Of a stretch of DNA of 64,000 nt, positions 47,994 through 56,967 are shown piece after piece. The notes below the pieces were generated by a model. The model was given only the letters and a program-made list of their open reading frames with translations, was not told the DNA's origin and did not search any database. Origin of the DNA: JBDSZL01 sp039925145 (GTDB lineage: Bacteria > Acidobacteriota > Vicinamibacteria > Vicinamibacterales > SCN-69-37); NCBI GenBank assembly GCA_039925145.1, contig JBDSZL010000073.1, positions 1 to 64,000 on the forward strand, read 5' to 3'. Position 1 is the stretch's first letter, and each line of letters begins with the position of its first letter. A program made the translations under genes and the position numbers.

Positions 47994-49450
47994 CGCCCGA
48001 AGACTTTCGCAAGCACGGTCATGCGCTCGTGGACTGGATCGCCGATTACCGCGCCAACGTGCATGCTCTGCCGGTGATGAGTCGCGTCGCTCCGGGCGAT
48101 GTCAGACGCGCGCTGCCCCGCACACCGCCTGAGACTCCGGAACCGTTCGACGAAGTGATGCGCGATTTGGAGGAGACCATCGTCCCCGGATTGTCGCACT
48201 GGACACATCCACAGTTCTTTGGGTACTTCCCGTCGAACAGTGACCTTGCAAGCGTTCTGGCAGACCTCACCAGCTCCGGTCTGGGTGTGCTCGGGGTCTC
48301 GTGGCAGGCGAGTCCGGCGCTCACGGAGCTCGAGGACGTCACGACCGACTGGTTGCGTCAGATGGTGGGGCTGAGCGACGCGTGGAGCGGTGTCATCCAG
48401 GACACGGCGTCCACGAGCACGTTGGTCGCTCTTATCTGCGCGCGCGAGCGCGCACTGGCCGCCGCGGTCCCCGGTGGCGCTCAGTTCACAGGGTCCGCCC
48501 CGCTGGTCGTCTACGCGTCGGAGCACAGTCACAGTTCGGTCGCGAAAGCGGTCCGGCTCGGGGGCTTCGGCGCCGGCCACCTGCGGACCATTGCCGTAGA
48601 TGCCGATGGGCGGATGCGCGTCGATGCACTCGAGGCAGCAGTGACTGCCGATCGACAAGCCGGCCGCGTGCCCTGCGCGATTGTGGCGACGGTCGGCACG
48701 ACCCTGACCACGGCCGTCGACCCGCTGCGCGCTGTCGTGGACGTGATCGCCCGCGCGCGTCAGGCCGTGGGAGCGGCCGGTCCCGAGATCTGGCTGCACG
48801 TGGACGCGGCGATGACCGGCAGCGCGATGATTCTTCCGGAGTGCCGATCGATGTGGGACGGCATCGAACAGGCCGACTCGGTCGTGATCAACCCGCACAA
48901 GTGGTTGGGTGCCGGCTTCGATTGCTCCGTCTATTACGTTCGAGACCCTGCGACACTGCTCACGGTCATGGCCACCTCGCCCAGCTACCTCACCTCGTCG
49001 ACGGACGCCACGGCCCGGAATCTGCGCGACTGGGGATTGCCGCTCGGGCGACGATTCCGCGCGCTGAAGCTGTGGTACCTGATTCGAGACCAGGGGGTCG
49101 CAGGGCTGGCCGCCCGTCTGCGACGCGATCTCGTCAACGCGCGCTGGCTCGAAGCACAGGTCCGGACCGAAGCGGGCTGGCGGGTCCTCGCGCCGGTGAT
49201 CCTGCAGACGCTGTGCGTGCAGCACGTCCCGCCCGGCGCTCGAGGCGACGCACTCGATGCGCACACGCTCGACTGGGTCGAGCGCGTGAACCGATCGGGG
49301 CAGGCCTACATCACGCCAGCCATCCTCGACGGCCGCTGGATGGCGCGCCTGTCGATCGGCGCGCTGACCACGGAGCGCGAGCACGTGGCGTGCCTGTGGG
49401 CCACGGTGCAGGATGCCGCGCGAGCAAGTGCACAGGAGCGGTTCGCATGA
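47990..49450 (+). CDS. PLP-dependent group II amino-acid decarboxylase (aromatic type)
   Basis: A 486-residue fold-type I decarboxylase. The PLP Lys is K304 in NPHKWLG; HVDAAMTGSAM holds the Asp that contacts the PLP ring nitrogen; SHWTHPQFFGYFPS and TASTSTLVALICARERAL are typical of aromatic-L-amino-acid decarboxylases. The substrate is not certain from sequence. It overlaps bshA by 4 bp upstream and crcB by 4 bp downstream, so it is translated with the bacillithiol genes. A link to cysteine, aspartate or aromatic metabolism is possible but untested. Confidence 0.92.
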   Translation: MTPEDFRKHGHALVDWIADYRANVHALPVMSRVAPGDVRRALPRTPPETPEPFDEVMRDLEETIVPGLSHWTHPQFFGYFPSNSDLASVLADLTSSGLGVLGVSWQASPALTELEDVTTDWLRQMVGLSDAWSGVIQDTASTSTLVALICARERALAAAVPGGAQFTGSAPLVVYASEHSHSSVAKAVRLGGFGAGHLRTIAVDADGRMRVDALEAAVTADRQAGRVPCAIVATVGTTLTTAVDPLRAVVDVIARARQAVGAAGPEIWLHVDAAMTGSAMILPECRSMWDGIEQADSVVINPHKWLGAGFDCSVYYVRDPATLLTVMATSPSYLTSSTDATARNLRDWGLPLGRRFRALKLWYLIRDQGVAGLAARLRRDLVNARWLEAQVRTEAGWRVLAPVILQTLCVQHVPPGARGDALDAHTLDWVERVNRSGQAYITPAILDGRWMARLSIGALTTEREHVACLWATVQDAARASAQERFA

Positions 49451-49824
49451 TCTGGGTTCTCGTCGGCGTCGGCGGCGGGCTCGGCGCCATGGCGCGTCAT
49501 GGACTGAATGCGCTGGTGCATCAGCGCGCGCTCGGCGCCGTGTTTCCGTTCGGCATCTTCGCCATCAACGTGCTGGGCTCGGCCCTCATCGGCCTGATGG
49601 CGGGAATCGTGAGTGGTGGACGCATGCACCTGTCGCCCGACGCGCGGACGTTTCTGGTGGTGGGTGTGCTCGGCGGGTTCACGACGTTCTCGTCGTTCAG
49701 CCTCGACACGCTGACGCTGTTTCGCTCCGGACATGTCGGTCTGGCGATATTGAATATGGCCGGCCAAGTCGGCATCAGTCTCGCCTCTGTCGCGATCGGA
49801 TTCAGAATCGGACTCGGCGGCTGA
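49447..49824 (+). CDS. crcB: Fluoride channel FluC/CrcB
   Basis: A 125-residue, four-helix membrane protein that exports fluoride as a dimer. Motifs GGGLGAMARHGLN, FAINVLGSALIG, and GVLGGFTTFSSFSLDT with the Phe-box are intact. ATG 49447 overlaps the decarboxylase stop. No fluoride riboswitch pattern is seen upstream of the operon, so expression probably follows the bsh promoter. Confidence 0.94.
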   Translation: MIWVLVGVGGGLGAMARHGLNALVHQRALGAVFPFGIFAINVLGSALIGLMAGIVSGGRMHLSPDARTFLVVGVLGGFTTFSSFSLDTLTLFRSGHVGLAILNMAGQVGISLASVAIGFRIGLGG

Positions 49825-49918
49825 AGCGACTCACAGACGTCGTCGCCACGCGCGGGGTGCCGTTTCGGTCCCACGTGCACGGAGACGATTGCACGCCGGA
49901 TGGAGTAACGTGGCAGGA

Positions 49919-51331
49919 ATGACGAACCGCGGAGCGGCAGACGTCGACCGGGTGCTGGTCGTCGAAGACGACGCCGCACAGCGAGGCGGGCTGCAGCAGC
50001 TGCTGAAGGGCTGGGGATTCACGGCCGATGTGGCGCACGACGGCCAGGATGCGCTCGACAAAGCGCCGGCGCTGCGTCCGACCATCGTCTTGAGCGATCT
50101 GATCATGCCCCGCGTGGGAGGCCTCGACCTGCTTCGGGCCCTGCGTGCCGAGGATCCCGACCTCACGATGGTGCTGATGACCGGCCAGGGGACGGTTGAG
50201 ACGGCGGTCGCGGCCATCAAGCTCGGCGCCTACGACTACCTCACCAAGCCCATCGAACCACAGCGCCTGAAGATTCTGCTGGACCAGATCGTGGAGCGTC
50301 ACGACACGCAGCGCGAAGTGCGCGCGCTGCGGCGGCAGCTGCAGGAGCGCGGCAGCTTTGGCAAGATGATCGGCAGCAGCGTGCAGATGCGCAAGATCTA
50401 TCAGCTGCTCGAACAGGCGGCCCCGACGGCGGCGTCGGTGCTCGTCAGCGGCGAGTCGGGCACCGGCAAAGAGCTCGTGGCGCAGACGATTCATCAGCTC
50501 AGCCCGCGCGCGCCTCACCCGTTCGTGCCGCTGAACTGTGCCGCCATTCCAGACACCCTGCTCGAGTCGGAGCTCTTTGGTCACGAGAAGGGCGCCTTCA
50601 CCGGCGCGATCACCCGCCGGCAGGGCGCCTTCGAGCTCGCCAACCGCGGCACGTTGTTCCTCGACGAGATCGCCGAGATGACACCGGCCACGCAGGCCAA
50701 GCTGCTGCGGGTGCTGCAGGAGCGATCGTTCCGCGCGCTCGGTGGGCAGCGTGAGCAGTCGGTAGACATCCGCGTCGTGGCGGCCACCAACGTCAATCCG
50801 CCCGACGCGGTCCGGCAGAACAAGCTCCGCGAAGATCTCTTCTACAGGCTCAACGTCTTCGCCATCAGCCTGCCGCCGCTGCGCGAGCGCAAGGAAGATC
50901 TGCCGCTGCTCATTCAGGCGTTCGTGCGCGAGTTCAATACCCGCAACGGCCGAACGATCGCGGGCGTGTCCGACCGGGCGATGGCGATTCTCACCCAGCA
51001 CGACTGGCCCGGCAACATCCGTGAGCTGCGCAACGTCATCGAGCGCTCCACCATTGTCGCCAAGGGCGACGTGATCGAGCCGGCCGACCTCCCCCATCTG
51101 TCGGCGAACATGACGCCCCTGGCGCGGGGCACGGGCGCGGACGGATCGGGACTGCGTCCGGGTACGACGGTTGACGAAATCGAGCGCCAGCTCATCGAGG
51201 TCACGCTGACGCATACCGGCGGAAACAAGACGCGCGCAGCCGAGATGCTCGGGATCAGTCTCAAGACCCTGCACAACAAGCTCAACCGCATGAAGGACGA
51301 GGCGCTCAGCGACCCGTCGCCGGCCGAGTAG
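49919..51331 (+). CDS. NtrC-family sigma54-dependent response regulator
   Basis: A 470-residue activator. Receiver with D60 in VLSDLIMPRVGG, AAA+ domain with Walker A GESGTGKE (178-185), GAFTGA loop (225-230) and Walker B FLDEIAEM, and Fis-type HTH (NKTRAAEMLGISLKTLHNKL). ATG 49919 is used; GTG 49910 and a TTG at 49889 are in frame. It is followed 15 bp later by the membrane kinase, its probable partner. Confidence 0.95.
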   Translation: MTNRGAADVDRVLVVEDDAAQRGGLQQLLKGWGFTADVAHDGQDALDKAPALRPTIVLSDLIMPRVGGLDLLRALRAEDPDLTMVLMTGQGTVETAVAAIKLGAYDYLTKPIEPQRLKILLDQIVERHDTQREVRALRRQLQERGSFGKMIGSSVQMRKIYQLLEQAAPTAASVLVSGESGTGKELVAQTIHQLSPRAPHPFVPLNCAAIPDTLLESELFGHEKGAFTGAITRRQGAFELANRGTLFLDEIAEMTPATQAKLLRVLQERSFRALGGQREQSVDIRVVAATNVNPPDAVRQNKLREDLFYRLNVFAISLPPLRERKEDLPLLIQAFVREFNTRNGRTIAGVSDRAMAILTQHDWPGNIRELRNVIERSTIVAKGDVIEPADLPHLSANMTPLARGTGADGSGLRPGTTVDEIERQLIEVTLTHTGGNKTRAAEMLGISLKTLHNKLNRMKDEALSDPSPAE

Positions 51332-51346
51332 CCAGTCGGCAGCATC

Positions 51347-53206
51347 GTGTTCAGCATCAAGACGAAGCAGGTCGCAGGTGTCACGCTCATCGTCGGGGCG
51401 GCCGTCATCCTGCTGAGCGGCTGGTACATCTCGTCGTTGGCCGGCATCTGGCTCACGGAGACGCAGGCCCGCGCCGAGCTGCTCTGGAAAGCCATCTACA
51501 ACCGGGCGTTCGACGTGGTGCTGGCCGGCGGCGACCCGGTCGCCGCCTTGCAGTCGGACGGCGGCCTGCGGTCGATCCTGCAAGCCAGCCTCTACGATCC
51601 CAACGTGCAATACGCGTCGGTGGTCGATAACGAGGGCCAGATCATCGCGCATAGCGATCCGGATAGCGTGGGGCGCCAGGCGCCGGCGGTCGAGGGTCTC
51701 TCGAGCCTGCTGGCCGAGGGCCCGTCCGCTCAGGCGCGGGCCATCTACACCAAGGGCGGCAAGTCGTTCGAACTGCGCAAGCCGCTGCTGCTCGGCGAGC
51801 GGGAGTTCGGATCGGTGCGCGTGGGGATCTCCACGCTGTTCCTGCGGCAGAAGCTCGACCAGGAAATGAAGACCCCGCTCGTCACCACCGCCGTGGCGAT
51901 TCTGATTGCGTCTCTCACGGCAATGCTGCTCGCGCAGCTGACCGTGCGCCCAATCCACGTCTTGCGCACAGGCCTGGCGCGACTCGGGCGCGGCGAGCTC
52001 GACGTCAGCGTCGATCTGCCGGAAGACGCCGAGCTCTCCGAGCTCGGCGAATCGTTCAGGGCCGTCACCGCACGTCTCGCGGCCGATCGATCCGAGCTAG
52101 CCGGGCAGCGCGCCACGCTGGAATCCGTCGTCGAGAATCTGGAGGACGCGGTCGCACTCTTTTCGCCGACCGGCGCCCTGCTGTTCGCGAACCCTGCCAT
52201 GCGCATCGTGCTCGGCGCCGCCGAGCGGCCGCTCGGGCAACTGCTGCCGCCCTCGCATCCGTATCGGCTGGCGGTCGAGACGACGATGGCGACCGGGGCT
52301 CCGCTGGCGCCGACCACGGTGCGCGTCCCGGGCGGCGGTGAGCGTCTCGTGCTCGCTCACCCGGTTGCCGATCCCGATGGTCAACTACTCGGCGTGCTGC
52401 TGCTCGCGCGCAACCTGACGTATCTCACGCAGGTGGAATCAACGCTGAGCTACTCGCGTAAACTCGCCGCCCTCAGTCGGCTGTCGGCTGGCATCGCGCA
52501 CGAAGTGAAGAATCCACTCAACGCGACGATGATTCATCTCGAGCTGCTCAAGATGCAGGTGTCCGACTCGCCTGGGGCACTCGAGCACGTCGCGGTCATC
52601 GCCGCGCAGGTGCGGCGGCTCGACGAAGTGGTGCAGGGCTTCCTGAAGTTCACGCGGCCTGAAGATCTGCAGCTGCAACCAGTGGATATCGGACCGCTCG
52701 TCGAGGACATCATGCCGGTCATCGCCGCCGAGGCTGGCGCGCACCATGTCGACGTGCGCCTCGAGTTCCCCGCCGACCTGCCGCCGGCGAGCGCCGACTC
52801 CGGCCTGCTGCAGCAGGCGTTCCTCAACCTGGCCCTGAACGCCTGTCAGGCGATGCCCAACGGCGGACGCTTGCGGATTGCCGGCGCGCTGACGCCAGAC
52901 CGCCGCATCCAGATCACCTTCGAGGACAACGGGGTCGGAATGCCGCCCGACTATCTCGACAAGATCTTCGACCTTTATTTCACCACGCGGGAGCACGGCA
53001 GCGGCATCGGGCTCTCGCTGGTGTACCGGACCGTGCAGCTGCACGACGGCGAGATTGAGGTGTCGTCGGTGCCGGGACGCGGGACCACGTTTCGTGTCCT
53101 GCTGCGCGAGGCGCCGGTGTCGTCCGGCTGGACGCGCGACGGGGGCATTTTAGGCCTCCGCGAGGCCGGATCTTTCAATCAGAGTCGGCCCGCTTCTCGG
53201 TCATAA
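51347..53206 (+). CDS. Membrane sensor histidine kinase (cache-HAMP-PAS-HisKA-HATPase)
   Basis: A 619-residue kinase starting at GTG. TM1 (about 9-32), periplasmic cache-like sensor (about 33-180), TM2 (about 182-205), HAMP (LTVRPIHVLRTGLARLGRGE), PAS (about 265-375), HisKA with His385 in SAGIAHEVKNPLNATMIHL, and HATPase with N-box LNLALNACQAMPNGG, FEDNGVGM and HGSGIGLSLVYR. This NtrB/ZraS-like layout pairs with the adjacent NtrC-type regulator. The stimulus is unknown. Confidence 0.94.
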   Translation: MFSIKTKQVAGVTLIVGAAVILLSGWYISSLAGIWLTETQARAELLWKAIYNRAFDVVLAGGDPVAALQSDGGLRSILQASLYDPNVQYASVVDNEGQIIAHSDPDSVGRQAPAVEGLSSLLAEGPSAQARAIYTKGGKSFELRKPLLLGEREFGSVRVGISTLFLRQKLDQEMKTPLVTTAVAILIASLTAMLLAQLTVRPIHVLRTGLARLGRGELDVSVDLPEDAELSELGESFRAVTARLAADRSELAGQRATLESVVENLEDAVALFSPTGALLFANPAMRIVLGAAERPLGQLLPPSHPYRLAVETTMATGAPLAPTTVRVPGGGERLVLAHPVADPDGQLLGVLLLARNLTYLTQVESTLSYSRKLAALSRLSAGIAHEVKNPLNATMIHLELLKMQVSDSPGALEHVAVIAAQVRRLDEVVQGFLKFTRPEDLQLQPVDIGPLVEDIMPVIAAEAGAHHVDVRLEFPADLPPASADSGLLQQAFLNLALNACQAMPNGGRLRIAGALTPDRRIQITFEDNGVGMPPDYLDKIFDLYFTTREHGSGIGLSLVYRTVQLHDGEIEVSSVPGRGTTFRVLLREAPVSSGWTRDGGILGLREAGSFNQSRPASRS

Positions 53207-53213
53207 TTATCGG

Positions 53214-53771
53214 ATGCCAGTTTCCGGTCGCGCGGCGCTCGCGGTCGTGCTGCTCGTCGGCGCCTCTGCATGCACGCGGATCCACGCCCGCACGCCAGTG
53301 CCGCTGGCCGCCCTCGAGATGCCGCTGCCCCCAGCCCGGCTGCTCGTGCCGGTGCCGCTGGAAGAGCCAGAAGACACTGCTGTCGCGCTCCCCGATCCAC
53401 CCGCGACGTCGCCTCCGGCGGCGAGGCCGCGTGAAGGGATGGCTGCGGTCCGGAGCGCTCCAGAACGTCCGCTCCCGGTGGCGCCCGCCGCGACGCCGCC
53501 CGAACCCACGCCTGCCCCGGCACCGCCCGTGTTGCAGACGGGTAATGTGAGCGCACTCGAACAACACGCGAACGCGCTCCTCGGCGTCGCCCAGCGCGGT
53601 CTCGCCCGCCTCAAGCCCGACTCGCTCAGCGCGAATGCCAGGGCGCAGTACGATCAAGCGATCGGGTTCGTGCGGATGGCGTCCGAACTCATCAAGATCA
53701 AGAACTACATGCTTGCCGAGCAGCTCGCCAGCAAGGCCGACGCGGTCGCCACACAGCTCGCCAAGGAATAG
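53214..53771 (+). CDS. Proline-rich lipoprotein
   Basis: A 185-residue putative lipoprotein. Signal with lipobox VGASAC (Cys20), a Pro/Ala/Glu-rich linker (about 25-105), and a helical C-terminal domain (about 110-185, ALEQHANALLGVAQRGLARL, then LKPDSLSANARAQYDQAIGF). The helical part resembles small DUF4398-like repeats that bind or brace envelope structures. It starts 7 bp after the kinase gene, so it may be co-transcribed with the two-component pair and could be a sensor accessory. Confidence 0.75.
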   Translation: MPVSGRAALAVVLLVGASACTRIHARTPVPLAALEMPLPPARLLVPVPLEEPEDTAVALPDPPATSPPAARPREGMAAVRSAPERPLPVAPAATPPEPTPAPAPPVLQTGNVSALEQHANALLGVAQRGLARLKPDSLSANARAQYDQAIGFVRMASELIKIKNYMLAEQLASKADAVATQLAKE

Positions 53772-53774
53772 CGG

Positions 53775-54611
53775 TCAGTCTTCCCACTTCTCCTTCAGCT
53801 CGCGCCATTGCGCCTCGAGCAACGTCAGCGCGGCTCGCGGATCCGCATTCGACGACAGCTCGCGCGCCCGTTCCGGCAAGACAACTTGCACCATCAACCG
53901 GTCGAGGTCCACGCGGAGCGCCGCACCGCGCGTGCCGAGCGACCCGGCACGGATCCAGGCCGCGACCGCTGCTCCTGACGCACGGGTGAGGTCGTCGATG
54001 CCGCGTGCGCCCGCAGCCAGCCAGTAGGAAGCCGAAGCCGAGGCGTGGTCACTCGCCAGTTCTTTTTCGGCGCCGTCGATGATGCGTTGGTAGACGACGC
54101 GGCGCCCACCCTCAGGCCCCTGCTGGGCCTGACGGTCGAGCGCGCCAGCCCACCAATCGAACAGCAGATCCCGGCTGCGCGCGTCGAGCAGACTCGCACG
54201 CCCGAGCGCGACTTCGAACTGCTCGGCTGCTGCGCTGAAGCGATCGCTAAAGGTGTACTGGTCGTCGAGATACAAGGAGACGCCAAAGGCAATGAGCAGT
54301 TCCACCTGGTCGCGCCCATCGAGCGCCGAGGCCTCTACCGACTTCAGCGCGTCGCGCGCGGCGGCCAGATCGTCGGGTTGAGACGACTGGCGGTAGCGTT
54401 CGAGATGCGCGCGGGCGAGCACGACCGTGGCGGCCGCGGGCTGGGTGCGGGCCGCCCGCGCCTCACCCGCGAGCCGAATCGCATCGTCGTACTTCTGGTC
54501 GTTGTAGGCCTGCCGGGCCTGGCTGAGCACCGTGGGCGGTTTGGATTGCGCCATCGTGGCGCACATGCACAACGCGAGGAGCGCAGCACGGAAGGGAGTG
54601 GAGTGACACAC
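53775..54611 (-). CDS. Secreted TPR-like helical protein
   Basis: A 278-residue exported protein. GTG 54611 with AAGGAG upstream opens a short signal (FRAALLALCMCATMAQS). Two TPR-like segments, LSQARQAYNDQKYDDAIRLA and AARDALKSVEASALDGRDQ, are followed by a longer helical solenoid. It is convergent with the lipoprotein gene (3 bp). No enzymatic motif is seen. Confidence 0.75.
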   Translation of the reverse strand: MCHSTPFRAALLALCMCATMAQSKPPTVLSQARQAYNDQKYDDAIRLAGEARAARTQPAAATVVLARAHLERYRQSSQPDDLAAARDALKSVEASALDGRDQVELLIAFGVSLYLDDQYTFSDRFSAAAEQFEVALGRASLLDARSRDLLFDWWAGALDRQAQQGPEGGRRVVYQRIIDGAEKELASDHASASASYWLAAGARGIDDLTRASGAAVAAWIRAGSLGTRGAALRVDLDRLMVQVVLPERARELSSNADPRAALTLLEAQWRELKEKWED

Positions 54612-54723
54612 GCGATTCTCCTTGCACGTCGGCCAAACGGCCCAAGTCAAGTAACTCTTACACAGTGGTGTCATGGCGCGCCAGCACTGCAGCGGTTCAG
54701 GGCGTGTCCGACGTGCCCCACCT

Positions 54724-54739
54724 TGGCAAGAGAATTGAA
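54724..54739 (+). promoter_or_regulatory. Weak sigma54-like site upstream of the VWFA gene
   Basis: TGGCAAGAGAATTGAA, 10 of 12 positions, but the -12 dinucleotide is GA. The predicted start would fall only about 2 nt before ATG 54752, so the mRNA would be leaderless. Confidence 0.25.
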
Positions 54740-54751
54740 CAATGGTGATAC

Positions 54752-55678
54752 ATGCGTCTTGGCGTCGTAATCGTGATGGGGCTGCTCACCAGTCTGCCGG
54801 TGCTCGGCGCCGCGCAGGAGAGCCGGCCGACATTCCGGACGACGGTCGATCGGGTCACGTTGTCGGTGAGTGTGCGCACGTCACGTGGCCGGCAGGTGCC
54901 CAATCTCAAGGCGACCGACTTCAAGCTGTACGACAGCGGCATTCTGCGCCAGGTCACCGAATTTCGTGCCGACCCCACTCCGGTCAGTCTCGCATTTCTG
55001 GTCGACTTCAGCGGCAGCATGGATGTGGCTTCTCGGCGGACGAGCGCGCGAGACCTTGTGCAACAGCTGCTGGACTGTCTGACCCCTGGAACGGACCAGG
55101 CTGGGTTGTATGTGTTCGACAAGCAGCTCAGAGAGCTGCAGCCGGTGGCGCCCGCGCCTGGCACCATCCTGGCACAGCTCGATCGTGTCGAACGACCATT
55201 CGGCGTCACGTCGCTCTTTGACGCCATTGCGGAAACGGGCAAGCAGCTTGCGGCCCATGGCGGATTGCGTCGCGCTCTCGTGGCTGTCACTGACGGCGCA
55301 GACAACGCCAGCAAGATGACGCCCGAAGAGGTGTCGGCGCTGGCCAGTAGCATCGACGTGCCGGTCTACATCATCGTGGTCGTCTCGCCGTTCGATCGGG
55401 CGGGACGCGGGACGGTAGACGATGCGCGTCTGGTGGACGGCGCGATTCAGGGGCCGCTCGGCAACCTGGCGCGATGGACGGGTGGAGAAATTTACGCCGG
55501 CATTACTCCACTGCAATCGAGCAAGGCCGCTCAGGAAATTGTGACGGATCTCCGGCAGCAGTATGTGATCACGTTCGAACCCGGTCGCCAGGCGGGATGG
55601 CATCCGCTTGAGGTGCGTACGCGCGACGAAAATCATGTCGTGCGCACGCGAAGCGGATACGTCGTAGACGGCCGGTAG
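54752..55678 (+). CDS. VWFA-domain secreted protein, acidobacterial type, intact metal site
   Basis: A 308-residue exported protein. Signal peptide (MRLGVVIVMGLLTSLPVLGA), the family opening TVDRVTLSVSVRTSRG and LKATDFKLYDSG, then a VWA domain with MIDAS DFSGSMD (DxSxS present), a later Thr/Asp region VAVTDGADNASK, and the family end GYVVDGR. It is shorter than its two paralogues and lacks the C-terminal beta-sandwich part. The ompA gene follows within 24 bp. Confidence 0.88.
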   Translation: MRLGVVIVMGLLTSLPVLGAAQESRPTFRTTVDRVTLSVSVRTSRGRQVPNLKATDFKLYDSGILRQVTEFRADPTPVSLAFLVDFSGSMDVASRRTSARDLVQQLLDCLTPGTDQAGLYVFDKQLRELQPVAPAPGTILAQLDRVERPFGVTSLFDAIAETGKQLAAHGGLRRALVAVTDGADNASKMTPEEVSALASSIDVPVYIIVVVSPFDRAGRGTVDDARLVDGAIQGPLGNLARWTGGEIYAGITPLQSSKAAQEIVTDLRQQYVITFEPGRQAGWHPLEVRTRDENHVVRTRSGYVVDGR

Positions 55679-55702
55679 GGTTCTACTTTCGAGGAGGTTG
55701 GT

Positions 55703-56389
55703 ATGCGACAGTCACTGGTAGTGTGCACGGTACTCGCGTTGGCCGCGGCAGGTTCGTCGGCCTGCGCGACCAAGGGATACGTCAAAACGCAGGTCGGCCA
55801 GGTGAGCAGCAAGGTCGACACGCTGGGTCAGTCTTTGGAGCAGACGCAGCAGCGCACGCAGCAGAACGAGACGCGCATTGGCGAAGTCGACTCCAAGGCC
55901 GGCGCGGCGGCGGCGTCGGCAACACAGGCCGGCTCGGCGGCGAGCGCGGCCGACCAGAAGGCGCTGGCGGCCAACACCGCAGCCAGCGCGGCGGGCGCCA
56001 AGGCTGAGGAGGTGGAAAAGGCCTCACGCCGGATCGTCTACGAAGTGGTGCTGAGCGAAAATCAGGGCAACTTCAAGTTCGGCAAGACCGACCTGCCCGA
56101 CCAGGCCAAGGCTCGGATCGACGAGCTCGTCTCGCAGCTCAAGGCCGACCCCAAGGGGGCGTACTTCGAAATCGAAGGCCACACCGACAATGTCGGCGAC
56201 AAAACCACCAACGAGAAGATCGGGATGGAGCGCGCCGAAACGGTGAAGCGGTATCTCTACGAGCAGCACCAGATTCCGCTGCACAAGATGAACGTGATCA
56301 GCTACGGCGAAGAGAAGCCCGCCACCGATAACAAGACTCGTGACGGCCGCGCGCAGAACCGCCGCGTCGTCATTCGCGTCCTAGTGTAG
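55703..56389 (+). CDS. OmpA-family lipoprotein with coiled-coil stalk
   Basis: A 228-residue outer-membrane-linked protein. Signal with lipobox GSSAC, an Ala/Gln-rich helical region (about 25-112, AAAASATQAGSAASAADQKA) that should form an Lpp-like coiled coil, and a C-terminal OmpA domain with IEGHTDNVGDK, MERAETVKRYL and GEEKPATDNKTRDGRAQNRR, the peptidoglycan-binding pattern. GAGGAGG precedes the ATG. It is followed by a strong terminator. Confidence 0.9.
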   Translation: MRQSLVVCTVLALAAAGSSACATKGYVKTQVGQVSSKVDTLGQSLEQTQQRTQQNETRIGEVDSKAGAAAASATQAGSAASAADQKALAANTAASAAGAKAEEVEKASRRIVYEVVLSENQGNFKFGKTDLPDQAKARIDELVSQLKADPKGAYFEIEGHTDNVGDKTTNEKIGMERAETVKRYLYEQHQIPLHKMNVISYGEEKPATDNKTRDGRAQNRRVVIRVLV

Positions 56390-56520
56390 ACGAGAGTTTC
56401 CGGCCGGAGCCGAGCCGCACGTCTTGGTGGCGTGCGGTTCGATTCCGGGCGGAGTTCTCCAGATCCCGCCCAGTCATTCTTCCATTCGTCCTGTCTTCGG
56501 CCTCTTCTTTACAGGCCAAG

Positions 56521-56561
56521 ACGGCAGCGGTTGTCCTGCCCGGGCCGCTGCCGTTTCTTTT
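56521..56561 (+). terminator. Rho-independent terminator after the OmpA lipoprotein gene
   Basis: Ten-bp stem ACGGCAGCGG / CCGCTGCCGT (56521-56530 and 56545-56554) followed by a T-rich run to 56561. Confidence 0.85.
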
Positions 56562-56570
56562 GTACGGCGG

Positions 56571-56606
56571 GCTTGCGGGCTTGCGGCTTGCGGCTTGCGG
56601 CTTGCG
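56571..56606 (+). repeat. Five-unit heptamer array, GCTTGCG
   Basis: Perfect GCTTGCG units at 56571, 56579, 56586, 56593 and 56600, with one extra G after the first. It matches the consensus of the array at 38889. Confidence 0.9.
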
Positions 56607-56808
56607 GAAGAGCGTGGATCAAGCGGGCGGAGCGGCAGCGCATGGGGTCGTTGCTGCGACGATGGGCAGTGCGCTCAAGGGGGAGCCGCCAGTGTGGTAG
56701 GCTTTTCAAGTTGTAGCGCCCGCTGGCGTTGCGCGAGTCCGGCTGTCCTGTTCGTCCCGCTTGCAGCCTGTGCCGTGTGACAAAGTGCCAGAAGGCCCTT
56801 CCGCCTAA

Positions 56809-56884
56809 GCCGGCGTAGCTCAGTTGGTAGAGCAGCTGATTCGTAATCAGCAGGTCGTCCGTTCGATCCGGATCGCCGGCTCCA
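56809..56884 (+). tRNA. tRNA-Thr (anticodon CGU)
   Basis: A 76-nt cloverleaf with CCA encoded. Acceptor GCCGGCG pairs with CGCCGGC, D stem GCTC/GAGC, anticodon stem GCTGA/TCAGC around loop TTCGTAA (CGU reads ACG), T stem GTCCG/CGGAT with one wobble. A run of six T follows. An integrase remnant lies just downstream. Confidence 0.97.
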
Positions 56885-56967
56885 TTTTTTCCTAGCCAAT
56901 CTGCGTATTCCTGGCGCCGACCGTCAGGTCCCGGACTTTTGACCCCCTAACTGACCCCCTGAGGCTC

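Larger units (their letters stand above)
56390..56808. other. Intergenic region before tRNA-Thr, no supported gene
   Basis: It holds a 10-bp hairpin (56412-56421 with 56431-56440, no T-tract), a rho-independent terminator (56521-56561) and a heptamer array (56571-56606). A 118-residue open frame crosses all three and is not believed to be coding. Confidence 0.7.

Noticed and set aside
54724..54739. Strong sigma54 promoter for the VWFA gene at 54752
   Set aside because: The -12 GC is GA and transcription would begin at the start codon, so it is kept only as a weak feature and left out of the main set.
56424..56780. 118-residue plus-strand ORF
   Set aside because: It spans a rho-independent terminator and the heptamer array and has no conserved sequence.
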